A stretch of 64,000 nt of DNA from Aminipila luticellarii. Lineage in GTDB: Bacteria > Bacillota > Clostridia > Peptostreptococcales > Anaerovoracaceae. The stretch lies in the NCBI RefSeq assembly GCF_004103735.1, contig NZ_CP035281.1, positions 2,294,001 through 2,358,000 on the forward strand, given 5' to 3'. Under the pieces are notes generated by a model. It saw nothing but the letters and a program-made list of their open reading frames with translations. It did no database searches and was not told the origin of the DNA. The position numbers and the translations under genes were made by a program. Below, piece after piece: positions 35,652 through 45,594 of the stretch. The stretch's first letter is position 1; every line of letters begins with the position of its first letter.

Positions 35652-36902
35652 TTAATATAAGCTGACAATGGCAGGTTCCATGGTGTAAACGGATATGGCC
35701 TGTCCAGCCGTGATTTTTTTCACTACCACGGATTTTATCGGATCTCCGTTCATGTCAAAAGTAATGGTTCCTGAGGCTCCAGGAAACTCTCTGGTATTGG
35801 CAATGGTTTTGCGGAGAGCTTCTCCGTCCAGAGCCGTACCTGTTTTGTTCAGGGAATCCACCGCAATCATATATGCATCAAATCCAAGAGCTGCCGCACT
35901 TTCCGGAACGGCATCCTGCCCATATTTAGCCTTGTACGCTTTCTTAAAATTGTCAGACATAATCGTCGTATTCGTATTGGGATCGAATATGGTGGAGAAA
36001 GAGACATTCTCGGCAGCCTCTTTTCCCGCCAGTTCTACCAGTTTAGATGAGTCCCACTGATCTGTCCCCAGAAATAGGGCGGTGACTCCCATTTTTCTGG
36101 CTTCTTTTAAAATCTTAGCCGCTTCCTCCAGCTTAACCGGTAAAAAGACCACCTGGGCACCTGATTCTTTTATCTTTTGAAGATCCTCCTTCACCTGTTC
36201 CTTCCGGTCTTCTTCATAATCGCAGGAAACCACCACTGCATTGGCATTTCCCGTCATTTGTATCAATTTATCCGAGAAGGTCTGCGAAACAGCTATAGCA
36301 TAATCATCATTCTCCGGCCTCATGATCGCCGCTGTATTGACCTTTAAGGCTTCTACCGCATACTTTGCCAGCGCGACTCCCTGAAAGGAATCCAGCAGAC
36401 AAACCCTAAAATAAAAAGGGTTGTAGCTTGTTACCAACGGATTCGTATTGGTTATAGCTATAGCGGGCAGCTTCGCCTTTTCAAAAGTCTTTACTGCCGC
36501 CAGCGAATTGACGCTTCCATAGCTGCCAAGCACAATAGAGACCCGTTTGTCTACCATCTCCTGTGCTACGCTCTCCGCAACATTCATATCGGATTTATTA
36601 TCTCCGTAGACCAGTTCGATTTCTTTTCCCAACGCTTGCGGGAACATGGCGTGAGCCAGTTCGATTCCCCGGATCTCCATCGCCCCCATCTCTTTATCTT
36701 TTCCGCTAAGCGGTTCAAAGACGCCGATTCGTACCGTTGCCTCCGGTTCCCCCTTTTTATCTATAAAAGCGCCCTTAAAATTATCAAAAGTGGCACACCC
36801 TGTCAGATTAAAGACAAGCACCATAACGGTTGCAAGGAATGCGATTCTCTTCACCCTTCTGCGTCTGCTGCATCCTTCTGATTTATAAAACATTTCAGCC
36901 AT
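35652..36902 (-). CDS. ABC transporter substrate-binding lipoprotein (branched-chain amino acid type)
   Basis: Periplasmic-binding-type protein of the Leu/Ile/Val-binding class I fold, 416 residues. The N-terminus is basic (SRRRRVKR), then a hydrophobic stretch and the lipobox NLTGC. The mature part starts with the family pattern RIGVFEPLSGKDKEMGAMEIRG. No permease or ATPase genes are adjacent, so it must use partners elsewhere or act as a sensor. It has its own promoter with TTGAAA-17-TATGAT. Confidence 0.9.
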   Translation of the reverse strand: MAEMFYKSEGCSRRRRVKRIAFLATVMVLVFNLTGCATFDNFKGAFIDKKGEPEATVRIGVFEPLSGKDKEMGAMEIRGIELAHAMFPQALGKEIELVYGDNKSDMNVAESVAQEMVDKRVSIVLGSYGSVNSLAAVKTFEKAKLPAIAITNTNPLVTSYNPFYFRVCLLDSFQGVALAKYAVEALKVNTAAIMRPENDDYAIAVSQTFSDKLIQMTGNANAVVVSCDYEEDRKEQVKEDLQKIKESGAQVVFLPVKLEEAAKILKEARKMGVTALFLGTDQWDSSKLVELAGKEAAENVSFSTIFDPNTNTTIMSDNFKKAYKAKYGQDAVPESAAALGFDAYMIAVDSLNKTGTALDGEALRKTIANTREFPGASGTITFDMNGDPIKSVVVKKITAGQAISVYTMEPAIVSLY

Positions 36903-36948
36903 ATCTGTTCTCCCTTTTCCCTTGCAATATTGCTATTCATATTTTTAA

Positions 36949-36977
36949 ATCATATCAAATTATCTGCTTTTTTTCAA
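36949..36977 (-). promoter_or_regulatory. Promoter of the substrate-binding lipoprotein gene
   Basis: Minus strand TTGAAA, 17-bp spacer, TATGAT, about 45 bp before the start codon. The remaining spacer to 37189 contains a TATAAT at 37089-37094 for the divergent rubrerythrin gene. Confidence 0.7.
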
Positions 36978-37189
36978 GTCGTTTGAGACCGGGCGGTCAT
37001 TCCTTTTTTGTTCCGCCATTTCCGCTTTCTTTATTTCAAAATTTCAAAAAATCATGTTTAATCTATTATTTTATAGGTATAAATGAGTTATAATGAATAC
37101 ATAACGTATCACTTCAATCGGTCTTTTAAACCAGTCGTATATGGAGTGATTACATAGTAAAAAATAATTAGAAATTGGAGGATGGAATT

Positions 37190-37732
37190 ATGAAATGGAC
37201 TTGTTCAGTTTGCGGTTATACTTATGAGGGTGCTGAGGCTCCGGAAAAATGTCCGCAGTGCGGGGTAGGCGCAGATAAATTCATCAAAGCAGATGAAGGT
37301 GCGAAAGAATGGGCTGACCAGCATGTAGTCGGAGTTGCTAAGGGTGTCGATCCTGAAATTATCGAAGGCTTGAGAGCAAACTTCACAGGAGAATGTTCAG
37401 AAGTGGGCATGTACCTTGCAATGGCAAGAGTTGCTCATAGAGAAGGCTATCCTGAAATTGGCCTTTATTGGGAAAAAGCAGCTTGGGAAGAAGCCGAGCA
37501 TGCAGCGAAGTTTGCCGAACTTCTAGGTGAAGTTGTGACGGACTCAACAAAGAAAAATCTTGAAATGAGAATTGAAGCTGAAAACGGTGCCTGCGCAGGT
37601 AAGAAAGAGCTTGCTGCAATGGCTAAGAAGCAGAACCTTGACGCAATCCACGATACCGTTCATGAAATGGCGAAGGATGAAGCTAGACACGGTTGTGCAT
37701 TTGAAGGACTTTACAACAGATACTTTAAATAG
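37190..37732 (+). CDS. Reversed rubrerythrin (NADH peroxidase type)
   Basis: Peroxide-reducing oxidative-stress protein of anaerobes. The 180 residues have the rubredoxin domain first (CSVC and CPQCG iron ligands, residues about 5-25). The ferritin-like di-iron domain follows, with the Glu/His ligands in [17 protein letters not shown] and ARHG. Domain order is opposite to classical rubrerythrin, matching the clostridial reverse rubrerythrins that work with an NADH:rubredoxin oxidoreductase. The ATG at 37190 is chosen for the TTGGAGG site 8 bases upstream. It is a single-gene unit with its own terminator. Confidence 0.94.
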   Translation: MKWTCSVCGYTYEGAEAPEKCPQCGVGADKFIKADEGAKEWADQHVVGVAKGVDPEIIEGLRANFTGECSEVGMYLAMARVAHREGYPEIGLYWEKAAWEEAEHAAKFAELLGEVVTDSTKKNLEMRIEAENGACAGKKELAAMAKKQNLDAIHDTVHEMAKDEARHGCAFEGLYNRYFK

Positions 37733-37745
37733 ACTGTACTTTACT

Positions 37746-37779
37746 AAAAGGTTATGGGAAAAATACCATAACCTTTTTT
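37746..37779. terminator. Terminator of the reversed rubrerythrin gene
   Basis: Perfect stem AAAAGGTTATGG / CCATAACCTTTT with an 8-base loop, followed by T on the plus strand. It can also serve the convergent c-di-GMP gene. Confidence 0.88.
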
Positions 37780-37814
37780 ACTCTTAAAATCTAAAATTTA
37801 TTAATATGTGTTTT

Positions 37815-40577
37815 TTATGTATCTCTTGCTCCGTTCTTTGACAGTCCAACTGGTACAGGTATGTATTTTTCTTCATATTCCACGACGGGGATTGGTTTGC
37901 TGAATAAATACCCCTGTGCCTGATTACAGCCGTTTTGCCTTAAAAGGTGAAATTGTTCTTCCGTTTCCACACCTTCTGCAACGACACCGATATTCATTTT
38001 ACGGCAGATAGCCACAATGGATTCAATGACCAGCTGTGCTTTTTGATTGGTTGCAATGCTGTCCACGAGTACCTTATCCAGCTTTAACTCATCAAAATTA
38101 GCTAAGGAGAACAATGAAAGATTGGCGAAATCCACGCCAAAATCATCTATGGAAATAAAGAAACCAGCAGCACGGATACTGTCGATCAAGGAAAGAAGAT
38201 TCATGCCCTCCACACTCTTGACGCTTTCAGTCACCTCGAGAACGATCCATTTTTTCTCAATGCAATATCTGTCAAACACCTGTTGTAATCGCAAAAGAAA
38301 ATCCTGCTCAGCCAGTGTATACCTGGAAAAATTAACAGATATGGGTACAACATTCCTGCCCTGATTGATCCACTGGGCGAGCATGGCACAGGTGCGGTCA
38401 AATACAAAAAAGTCCAGCAAACTAATAAGCTTGGCATCCTCCAGCACAGGCAGAAATTGCACGGGTGGAATGACTGTCCCATCCTCTTGCCTGTAGCGTA
38501 TCAGTGCTTCAGCACCACTCAGAATGCGATTGGCAAAGGAGACCTTGGGCTGTAAATAAATGAGAAAATGTCCTTCCTCAAGGCTTTTTTTCAGTATACC
38601 GGGCTCTGTCAAGTGAAATACGTTATCGTTATAATATCGGTAGCGGTCTCCTGGGAGACTTTTGCGGTAATATCTCTTTTTGTCCTCGTACATCCATGCT
38701 TCGGCTTCATGAATCAAGCTCCGGATATCTTCCCCCTGTTCTTCCCAGTGATATCCAATCGCCGCATGACAATTCTGGGAGACGGCATAATGCATCTTGA
38801 AGGTTCGCACTTGTTGTTCAAACCGCTCCTGGGGAATATCTCTGCAAATCACAACAAACTCATCGCCACTCATACGGTAGGAAATACCTGATGAAAACGT
38901 CCTTTTGATTTTTTCGGCATATCCGGCTAGAATTTGATCGCCATAGGCATGGCCAAAGGTGTCGTTGAGCCGTTTCATTTCATTCATGGATATGTATACG
39001 GCTCCCGTATTCGATACATCTTTAAAAGCGGAAATATCCCGCAAATAGCGGTTTCTATTGCAAAGTCCTGTCAAAGAGTCCTCAAAACTCAGTTTCTCCA
39101 AAAGGGTTTCATAACCAACTCGCCGCATAGTGGACATCAAAGAATAGCGCAGCGAAAGCAGCAGCGGCGCAATGCTTTGAGCCTTCTCCGGGGATGGATT
39201 TTCCACGCCCCAAATTCCCAGCAGCCTTCCATTCTGCTCCAACGGAATAAATATGGCACTTTTGATCTCTTGTTTGTGAAAGGCTTGATACAGCTCCATA
39301 TCAAAGGGCTGAATCTGCTCCATGCTTTCTATGACAATACATTCTTTGTTGCCAAACAATGACCACAACTGATAGAAGTCGGACAAGTTTACCTTTTGCA
39401 CGCGCGATCCCGGCGGAAACTGCGGCATGCACCATTGATTTGTCAAAACCAGAGCATCCCCGGACAGAGAAAAAAAATAGGCCCTGTCTGCACCGGAATA
39501 TTCCCCCGCCCGACGGAGAGCATTCTCCATTGCCTCCTCCAAAGTTTTCGCCTGATAAAGCATGTCCATACATTCCCGAATGACTTGCTCTGATTCCAGA
39601 AGATTTTTGAAGGCCTGGCGTTCTTCCTCTATCTCAGTAATATCCGCCACTGACGCACCGACGTTTCCATTGCTGCTGCTCGCTGTAAAGCAAGGGTGGG
39701 CAAAGGGCTTGGCATCTTCTTTGCCCGCCTCCAGACGCTCCACGGCAATCTGGTTCCGCCCCTCCTGCTTGGCCTGATACATAGCATTGTCCGCACTGCG
39801 GATCAAAAGTTCAATGACCGGCGGATCAGTAGGAATTGTGCTGGACACACCAATGCTGACAGTGAAACGGAAGTCAGGATACTCCTCAAACCGTATCATT
39901 CGCACCTGCTCCATAACCCGGGATGCTACAAGCTGTGCCGCATCACCATCCGCGTCGGCGAGAAGGAGAAGAAATTCTTCTCCTCCGTAGCGGCAGTTCA
40001 CATCGCTGTTTCGCAGACAATTTTCAAGCGTCCCCGAAAGTCTGCTCAAAACGGCATCACCAAATATATGGCCATACTGGTCATTGATCTGCTTAAAATA
40101 ATCAATGTCAATAAAAAGTAGGGATATGGATGTGCCCTGTCGATGGCTGTTTTCATAAATAGTGTTGGCCCGTTCAAAAAACGCATGTCGGTTCAATGCA
40201 CCGGTCAGCTTATCGGTCGTGGCCATACGCAGCAATGCATCCTCATGCTGCTCAAGATCGGCTATATTCCTTTGATCCTGCGCCTTGAGCTTACCCACAA
40301 GAAAGATGATGGAGGCCATCGCCAGAATAATGGTGGCAACTTTGTATCCTCCAACGGGATCCCGAGTCTTGATTAAAAAAAAGTAAAAAGCATACGCCAT
40401 AGACGTCGCACCACTGAGAGCACCGCTTATATACCCATCGGAATAAGTAAAATAGACAATTGGTATAATCAGGATAATCATCGGATTAGGAACATTCAAA
40501 CTGTACACGGTCAAGATGAAAAGAATCATCAGAGGAACGCTCAGCAGCCTCTGAATCCAAGTACTCTGTTTTTTCAT
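37815..40577 (-). CDS. Membrane GGDEF-GAF-GGDEF-EAL cyclic-di-GMP protein
   Basis: A 920-residue protein that can in principle both make and break cyclic di-GMP. Membrane helices cover about 10-98. A first GGDEF domain has the active motif YGGEEF (about 198-202) and an RNSD inhibition site nine residues upstream. A GAF-like region follows (about 330-480), then a second GGDEF domain with SGDEF (about 560). The C-terminal EAL domain shows EALIR, LEVTES and IDDFGVD. The first cyclase looks active and feedback-controlled; the second looks like a degenerate sensor. The ATG at 40577 has GAAGGAGG upstream; an open frame continues to 40883 but that part overlaps the chemoreceptor gene and lacks a ribosome-binding site. 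Confidence 0.9.
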   Translation of the reverse strand: MKKQSTWIQRLLSVPLMILFILTVYSLNVPNPMIILIIPIVYFTYSDGYISGALSGATSMAYAFYFFLIKTRDPVGGYKVATIILAMASIIFLVGKLKAQDQRNIADLEQHEDALLRMATTDKLTGALNRHAFFERANTIYENSHRQGTSISLLFIDIDYFKQINDQYGHIFGDAVLSRLSGTLENCLRNSDVNCRYGGEEFLLLLADADGDAAQLVASRVMEQVRMIRFEEYPDFRFTVSIGVSSTIPTDPPVIELLIRSADNAMYQAKQEGRNQIAVERLEAGKEDAKPFAHPCFTASSSNGNVGASVADITEIEEERQAFKNLLESEQVIRECMDMLYQAKTLEEAMENALRRAGEYSGADRAYFFSLSGDALVLTNQWCMPQFPPGSRVQKVNLSDFYQLWSLFGNKECIVIESMEQIQPFDMELYQAFHKQEIKSAIFIPLEQNGRLLGIWGVENPSPEKAQSIAPLLLSLRYSLMSTMRRVGYETLLEKLSFEDSLTGLCNRNRYLRDISAFKDVSNTGAVYISMNEMKRLNDTFGHAYGDQILAGYAEKIKRTFSSGISYRMSGDEFVVICRDIPQERFEQQVRTFKMHYAVSQNCHAAIGYHWEEQGEDIRSLIHEAEAWMYEDKKRYYRKSLPGDRYRYYNDNVFHLTEPGILKKSLEEGHFLIYLQPKVSFANRILSGAEALIRYRQEDGTVIPPVQFLPVLEDAKLISLLDFFVFDRTCAMLAQWINQGRNVVPISVNFSRYTLAEQDFLLRLQQVFDRYCIEKKWIVLEVTESVKSVEGMNLLSLIDSIRAAGFFISIDDFGVDFANLSLFSLANFDELKLDKVLVDSIATNQKAQLVIESIVAICRKMNIGVVAEGVETEEQFHLLRQNGCNQAQGYLFSKPIPVVEYEEKYIPVPVGLSKNGARDT

Positions 40578-40683
40578 AGATACGCCTCCTTCCGCCGAGA
40601 ATGCAATCCTGCATAGTCCCAGTACACTGTACGCCGTCACTCCGCTTCTATCAGAACCGTCGTGCAGATAGCAATTTGATTCT

Positions 40684-42384
40684 TTAAAGCTGGCCTTTTC
40701 CTTCCCACAGCTTGAATTTTTCGACTTCTTCACGCAGCGTGATAGCCTGTCCCGACATCTCTTCGCTGGTAGCCGAGTTTTCCTCAGCTGTAGCGGCATT
40801 GGTCTGCACCACGGCGGAAATCTGAGAGAGACCAATTTTAATCTGCTCGATGGCACCAGTTTGATGCGTAGATGCCTGTTCAATTTTGGTAAAGCTCTCC
40901 ACTACCTTCTCTGCATTTGCACCCGTATCCTGTAACTGCTCTGCTGTCTGCGCGGTGACTTGAGTTCCCCGTTCTACCGCGGCCACAGATGCCGCAATCA
41001 AAGCGGCGGTTTGGTGAGCGGCCTCTCCGGATTTTACGGCAAGATTGCGCACCTCATCCGCTACAACGGCAAACCCTTTTCCGGCATTTCCGGCACGGGC
41101 AGCTTCAATGGCGGCATTCAGTGCAAGAATATTGGTCTGGAAAGCAATATCCTCAATAACTTTTGTAATATTTGCAATCTGATTGGAAGAAGAACTGATT
41201 TCATCCATTGCCCCAGAGAGCTGCTGCATATATTCGTTGCTGGCGCTCACCCCTGTACCGGCCTGTTCAATGTACCCGGCTGCAAGACCTATGGTGGACA
41301 GATTTCCTTGGGCTTCTTCAGCAACCTGGGTAATGGAAGCGTTCAGTTCTTCCACGGTAGCCGCCTGTTCGGTAGCCCCGCTAGCCAGAGCCTGCGCGCC
41401 GCTGGACACCTGTTCAGAGCCAATGGCCACCTGATTGGAAGCTGTGTTAATATTTGTCATAGTGTCGCTAAGTGTCGAAACCGTGTCTTCAATGGTCTGC
41501 TTTAGAACCACATAATCTCCGGGATACTCCAAATCCACTTTAATTCTCAAATCCCCCTGAGATATCTTCGTGAATTTTTCAATAACATCATCAACAATTG
41601 CTCCTTGCATCGCATTGGTTTTTTTGATAAGCATTACCATCTGCCCTAGTTCATCCCGGCTTTCATATCGGATAGGAGCTTTCATATTTCCCTTAGCCAT
41701 TTCACCATAGGCCCCCACAATCTGATTGACAGGAACGAGGATGGATTTTCTTATGATGGTTATCAATAGCACAGCCAGTGCGACGGCTACAGCACCGCAC
41801 ACTGTAAGTGATATCAAAGCAAACCGAACTGCAGCTTTTGCTTCCTGCTCTTGGTGAACGGCTCGCTCATCTGCGGTTTTCGTAAATCCAACTAAAATTT
41901 CTGTTGCCTGATCTGCAATAGGCAAGTAGCTATTTTCAACCATTTCCTTTGCCTGTTGGATATTCGCTGCTGTGGGGTTTTTCATCAACTCGGCTGTTTT
42001 CAGCCTTATTTGCGCGGATTCACTCCATAGTTTTCGCAGCTTCGCAATCTGTGCATCTCGGCTTGTGTCTCTTTGATTGGCCGCATATTTGTCAAGTTCA
42101 CTCGTGCGCGTATCACAATCCTGCTGAGCTGTTTCAAACAATTCCGCGATTTTCTGGCTGTCGGTCTCATCAAAGGCTCGAAAGATATCTCGTTGTATAG
42201 CCACGTCATTACGCCTAAGCATCCAAATGCTCGTGCTGTTTGGCAACGTATACTTTGCATAGGAATGAATTTGTTCATTAATGCTATTGACGCTTAAAAT
42301 TGCTATTCCGATGGTTATCAGTAGCATGACCAAGATGGTACCGAACCCAATGAAAAGTTTTTTGCTGATTGATATGTTTTTCAT
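40684..42384 (-). CDS. Methyl-accepting chemotaxis protein
   Basis: Second chemoreceptor, 566 residues. It has an N-terminal membrane helix (about 10-32), a four-helix-bundle MCP-type ligand domain (about 35-185), a second membrane helix, HAMP, and the signalling coil with the tip [24 protein letters not shown]. The start at 42384 has TTGGAGG upstream; the frame runs on to 42495 through the promoter region. It is followed after 106 bp by the GGDEF/EAL gene and preceded by tandem 29-bp repeats shared with the divergent XRE regulator. Coordinate control of taxis and cyclic di-GMP is likely. Confidence 0.93.
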   Translation of the reverse strand: MKNISISKKLFIGFGTILVMLLITIGIAILSVNSINEQIHSYAKYTLPNSTSIWMLRRNDVAIQRDIFRAFDETDSQKIAELFETAQQDCDTRTSELDKYAANQRDTSRDAQIAKLRKLWSESAQIRLKTAELMKNPTAANIQQAKEMVENSYLPIADQATEILVGFTKTADERAVHQEQEAKAAVRFALISLTVCGAVAVALAVLLITIIRKSILVPVNQIVGAYGEMAKGNMKAPIRYESRDELGQMVMLIKKTNAMQGAIVDDVIEKFTKISQGDLRIKVDLEYPGDYVVLKQTIEDTVSTLSDTMTNINTASNQVAIGSEQVSSGAQALASGATEQAATVEELNASITQVAEEAQGNLSTIGLAAGYIEQAGTGVSASNEYMQQLSGAMDEISSSSNQIANITKVIEDIAFQTNILALNAAIEAARAGNAGKGFAVVADEVRNLAVKSGEAAHQTAALIAASVAAVERGTQVTAQTAEQLQDTGANAEKVVESFTKIEQASTHQTGAIEQIKIGLSQISAVVQTNAATAEENSATSEEMSGQAITLREEVEKFKLWEGKGQL

Positions 42385-42464
42385 GTTGATTTCCTCCAAT
42401 ATTTTATAATTGTGCTTGACGGCTTCATTTGATACAAGCTGCCATAATTTATCGTTATTCCAAG

Positions 42465-42543
42465 TTTCGTCAATAGCGAATATATTTACTTTCAATTATA
42501 TAGAATTAACTTTTTTTCGTCAATGCAGAATACATTAACTTTC
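42465..42543. repeat. Tandem 29-bp repeats between chemoreceptor and XRE genes
   Basis: Two copies, 42465-42493 and 42515-42543, start-to-start 50 bp. Each begins TTTCGTCAAT, then three variable bases, then GAATA, and ends ACTTTC. They differ at 5 of 29 positions. Located in the divergent promoter region, they are candidate operators for the XRE regulator. Confidence 0.65.
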
Positions 42544-42583
42544 GTCTGTTAATTATAATAAATAGTGGACGGAGGTGAACAAC

Positions 42584-42925
42584 TTGACAGAGATTCAACT
42601 CAAAAATATGGCTCAGCGGATTAAAGCCCGCCGCAAAGAACTGGGTTTTACGCAGGAGAGTTTTTGTGAAGCTATCGATTTATCCGCAAGTTCCTATACA
42701 AAAATTGAAAATGCGTTTCAAAAACCAGCACTTGATACGTTGATCAGAATAGCCGATATGCTCCATTTGTCATTAGATTACATCGTTTTCGGCTCGGAGG
42801 AACGCAGGCCAAAAGAAGTTCTCGATACAGATATCCTTAAGGTGTTGCTGGAATCCACTGATAGCGATACGTTGAAGAGTGCAAGTGCATTTCTTGCACA
42901 AGCTGCAAAAATCAAGAAGCAGTAA
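42584..42925 (+). CDS. XRE-family helix-turn-helix regulator
   Basis: A 113-residue DNA-binding protein. The N-terminal HTH (about residues 5-60) carries the XRE signature KELGFTQESFCEAIDLSASSYTKIE, here split by the turn after FTQ. The C-terminal part is a short acidic/helical tail. The TTG at 42584 is preferred because CGGAGG lies 8 bases upstream; the GTG at 42575 overlaps that site. It is divergent from the chemoreceptor gene over the tandem repeats, so control of the chemoreceptor and GGDEF/EAL pair is likely. Confidence 0.85.
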   Translation: MTEIQLKNMAQRIKARRKELGFTQESFCEAIDLSASSYTKIENAFQKPALDTLIRIADMLHLSLDYIVFGSEERRPKEVLDTDILKVLLESTDSDTLKSASAFLAQAAKIKKQ

Positions 42926-42928
42926 ACG

Positions 42929-42964
42929 TTCTGATTGCAGATTCACAGGAACCTGCAATCAGAA
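42929..42964. repeat. Inverted repeat after the XRE gene
   Basis: Perfect 12-bp arms TTCTGATTGCAG and CTGCAATCAGAA with a 12-base loop directly after the XRE stop. There is no T run, so termination is likely weak or factor-assisted. Confidence 0.6.
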
Positions 42965-43053
42965 ACATGTGAAGTGAAATTATTTAAAATACGCTGTTTA
43001 TGGCAAACCTGTCCGGGTATATAAATTAAGCAGGATAAATAGTAAATTGTCCC

Positions 43054-43082
43054 TTGATATGAAGATTTTACATGGGTATAAT
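43054..43082 (+). promoter_or_regulatory. Promoter of the bacteriohemerythrin gene
   Basis: TTGATA, 17-bp spacer, perfect TATAAT on the plus strand. Confidence 0.8.
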
Positions 43083-43120
43083 GAAAACAAACGATGATAC
43101 ATAAAAGGAGAGTAGGAATT

Positions 43121-43525
43121 ATGAAATACGAATGGACCAGTGATTTAGAAACAGGAAACAGCACCATCGACGAACAGCACAAGCAGTTGATTACTGCAAT
43201 CAACGACCTTCTGGATGCCTGTTCACAGGGAAAAGGCAGAGATGTTCTGACAAAGACAACTACATTTTTATACGATTATACCGCGAAGCATTTTGCAGAT
43301 GAAGAAAAGCTTCAGCTGGCAAGCCAGTATCCGGATTATGCAAATCACAAGCAATATCACGAAGGCTTCAAAAAAGTGGTACGCGAAATCATGGATCAGT
43401 TGGAAAAAGAGGGTCCTTCTCTCGTACTGGTAAGTAAAGTCAACACAAGTATCGCTGGCTGGCTTATTAACCACATAAAAAAAGAAGACGTAAAGGTTGC
43501 CGCTCATATTCGTTCAAAAGCATAA
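43121..43525 (+). CDS. Bacteriohemerythrin
   Basis: Di-iron oxygen-binding protein of 134 residues. The iron ligands follow the hemerythrin pattern: TIDEQHKQL, a HFADEEK block, HKQYHEGF with two His, and a final NHIKKED. No fusion to a chemoreceptor or other domain is present. It may buffer or shuttle oxygen in this anaerobe. The ATG at 43121 has AAAGGAG upstream. It is a single-gene unit next to the chemoreceptor/XRE pair. Confidence 0.95.
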   Translation: MKYEWTSDLETGNSTIDEQHKQLITAINDLLDACSQGKGRDVLTKTTTFLYDYTAKHFADEEKLQLASQYPDYANHKQYHEGFKKVVREIMDQLEKEGPSLVLVSKVNTSIAGWLINHIKKEDVKVAAHIRSKA

Positions 43526-43535
43526 AATTACTACT

Positions 43536-43600
43536 AAACCGTCCGCAGTCTGATCGGTTGCCCTTAAGCAGCACATCATTCAGCGGACGGTTTTTGTTTT
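43536..43600 (+). terminator. Terminator after the bacteriohemerythrin gene
   Basis: Arms AAACCGTCCGC and GCGGACGGTTT with a long 36-base loop, followed by T5 on the plus strand. Confidence 0.7.
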
Positions 43601-43626
43601 TTGATTCTAAAGATATATGACTGTTG

Positions 43627-45594
43627 TTATCGGACTATTTTATAATAAGCTTTTGCCGTCAGTCCGTACACGATTCCATAGATGATCCCGAAAATCACAA
43701 CAGTGACCAGGGTGCAAGTTAAAAATAAATGTATATCGGTCAGTCTGAACAATGCCAGCATTTTTGTAATCATATTAAAAGCTCCGGCTACATGTATGAT
43801 AGCGACCAAAAGCGGCAGGAAAAATACCGTAAGCATCTGGCTTTTGATGGATGCTCTCACTTCCTTTGGCGTCAATCCAACTTTTTGCATAATCTGAAAA
43901 CGCATTCTGTCTTCATAGCCCTCCGAAACCTGCTTGTAATAAATAATCAAAACCGTGGCCATGATGAATAATACGCCTAAGAAGCCGCCGACAAACAGGA
44001 GTCCCCCGAATACTGCCATAGAATCCTGCTCCATATCAGCCTTTGTCGCTACATACGCATTCATATTCTGCTCTTCTATATTCTTTTTAATCTTTTCCAG
44101 AAAAGCTTTTCCCTCTTCTGCGTTCTCCTGATAATCAAACCCGCTATAGCACCTTAAACGCCCCTCGAAAGAGTAGGTCTCATTAATTTTTTGCTGTACC
44201 TGGTCAAAGATCTTTTGGTCTGAAAGTATCACATAAACCTTTTTACTGTTTTCTGACATACTGATATTTTCAAATGGGAAGTTCTCCAACTGCGACTTCA
44301 CACGAAACTGGTGATCTAATACATCCAGACTGTCTTCATTATAAATTCCGTCTGAATAGACTAAAACTTCATCCTCTGCCAGCTTCCAATCCGACCTTTC
44401 GGCACTGTTGTAGTCTGCCAGTGTCATAAAGATCAACTCATAAGCCCTCTCTCCGCTGCTCTTATCCTGTCCCGAAAAACGACTCCCATCTCTCACAGAA
44501 TCATACGTATAGTAATTAAACACGGTCATATTTTTCGCTTGTTTTATGCCTTCAGACTGGCTCTTTTGAATAATATCAAAAATTTGAGATTTTGTATTTA
44601 CCGCAACGTCATGAGCAATAATTTGGACGTCTCTGGGATAAGCACTTTCTACCACGCGGCTCTGCCCGGAATACAGACATACGGTCGTAGACAGAGTTAC
44701 TAATACCATCGTGGATAAAATGCAGATATTGGCCAGACCTACGGCATTTTTCTTCATACGATAGATCATACCGGATGTTCCGATAAAATGCTTTGTCTTG
44801 TAATAATAATTTTTATTCCTTCTTAAAAGCTTTAAAACCGCAATGCTCCCAGCTGTAAACAGTGCATAGGTTCCTATGATGACCAGAATAACAGCTACAA
44901 AGAACAGCGTCAGCGCACTTAACGGCGACTGAATGGTCAATGCAATGCCATATCCTGCCCCAAGTGTGATAACGCCCGCTATAGCGAGAAGCCCTTTTGT
45001 TTTCGGTTCTTTCTCCCCTGCATTGGCACTTTGAAGAAGCTCTACCGGCTTTGCCAGCCGTATCTGGCGGATATTGGACAGCAGCATGGCAAAGAAAATC
45101 AACCCAAACAAAACGATTGCCGTTGCAACTGCTTTTTTTTCAACTGAAAAAGCAATCGGTATCTCACAATCCATCATTTTAAGAAGAATCAAAAATATAA
45201 ATTTACTGATGACCGCACCGCTGATCAAGCCTGTTACGATGTTTATTCCATATAAAAGAATGGTTTCAAAAAACAGGATGATTCCAATATGTCTTTTGCC
45301 CATACCAAGTACATTGTAAATTCCCAACTCCTTTTTACGCTGCTTCATCAGAAAATTATTCGTATAAAATAAAAATATGCATGCAAACATTCCTATGATA
45401 AAACAGCCAAAGTTCAAGATGGCTCTTAAGGTCTCTCCCCCTCTGATCATGGACAATCCATTGCTTTCTGCTATAGCCTCCAACATGTAGAACATTGCTA
45501 TGGTTCCTGTGGAAGCCAAACAAAATGGCAAATACATCCGGCTGTTTTTTTTCATGTTTGACCATGCCATATTTACATAAAATAGCTTATTCAC
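43627..45594 (-). CDS. Bce-type ABC transporter permease (FtsX family)
   Basis: A 655-residue membrane protein with the BceB layout: ten hydrophobic helices with a large extracellular domain between helices seven and eight (about residues 310-525). Such permeases act with a matching ATPase in sensing and removing peptide antibiotics from lipid II cycle intermediates. The matching ATPase gene overlaps its start by 8 bp. Kinase and regulator genes lie further upstream. Confidence 0.9.
   Translation of the reverse strand: MNKLFYVNMAWSNMKKNSRMYLPFCLASTGTIAMFYMLEAIAESNGLSMIRGGETLRAILNFGCFIIGMFACIFLFYTNNFLMKQRKKELGIYNVLGMGKRHIGIILFFETILLYGINIVTGLISGAVISKFIFLILLKMMDCEIPIAFSVEKKAVATAIVLFGLIFFAMLLSNIRQIRLAKPVELLQSANAGEKEPKTKGLLAIAGVITLGAGYGIALTIQSPLSALTLFFVAVILVIIGTYALFTAGSIAVLKLLRRNKNYYYKTKHFIGTSGMIYRMKKNAVGLANICILSTMVLVTLSTTVCLYSGQSRVVESAYPRDVQIIAHDVAVNTKSQIFDIIQKSQSEGIKQAKNMTVFNYYTYDSVRDGSRFSGQDKSSGERAYELIFMTLADYNSAERSDWKLAEDEVLVYSDGIYNEDSLDVLDHQFRVKSQLENFPFENISMSENSKKVYVILSDQKIFDQVQQKINETYSFEGRLRCYSGFDYQENAEEGKAFLEKIKKNIEEQNMNAYVATKADMEQDSMAVFGGLLFVGGFLGVLFIMATVLIIYYKQVSEGYEDRMRFQIMQKVGLTPKEVRASIKSQMLTVFFLPLLVAIIHVAGAFNMITKMLALFRLTDIHLFLTCTLVTVVIFGIIYGIVYGLTAKAYYKIVR

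Noticed and set aside
37085-37105. Possible PerR box (TTATAAT-type) before the reversed rubrerythrin gene
   Set aside because: Only the left half matches; the right half deviates, and the match is explained by the -10 element.
40578-40883. N-terminal extension of the GGDEF/EAL protein by about 100 residues
   Set aside because: It overlaps the chemoreceptor 3' end, has low-complexity Arg/Ser-rich composition, and the ATG at 40577 has a good ribosome-binding site.
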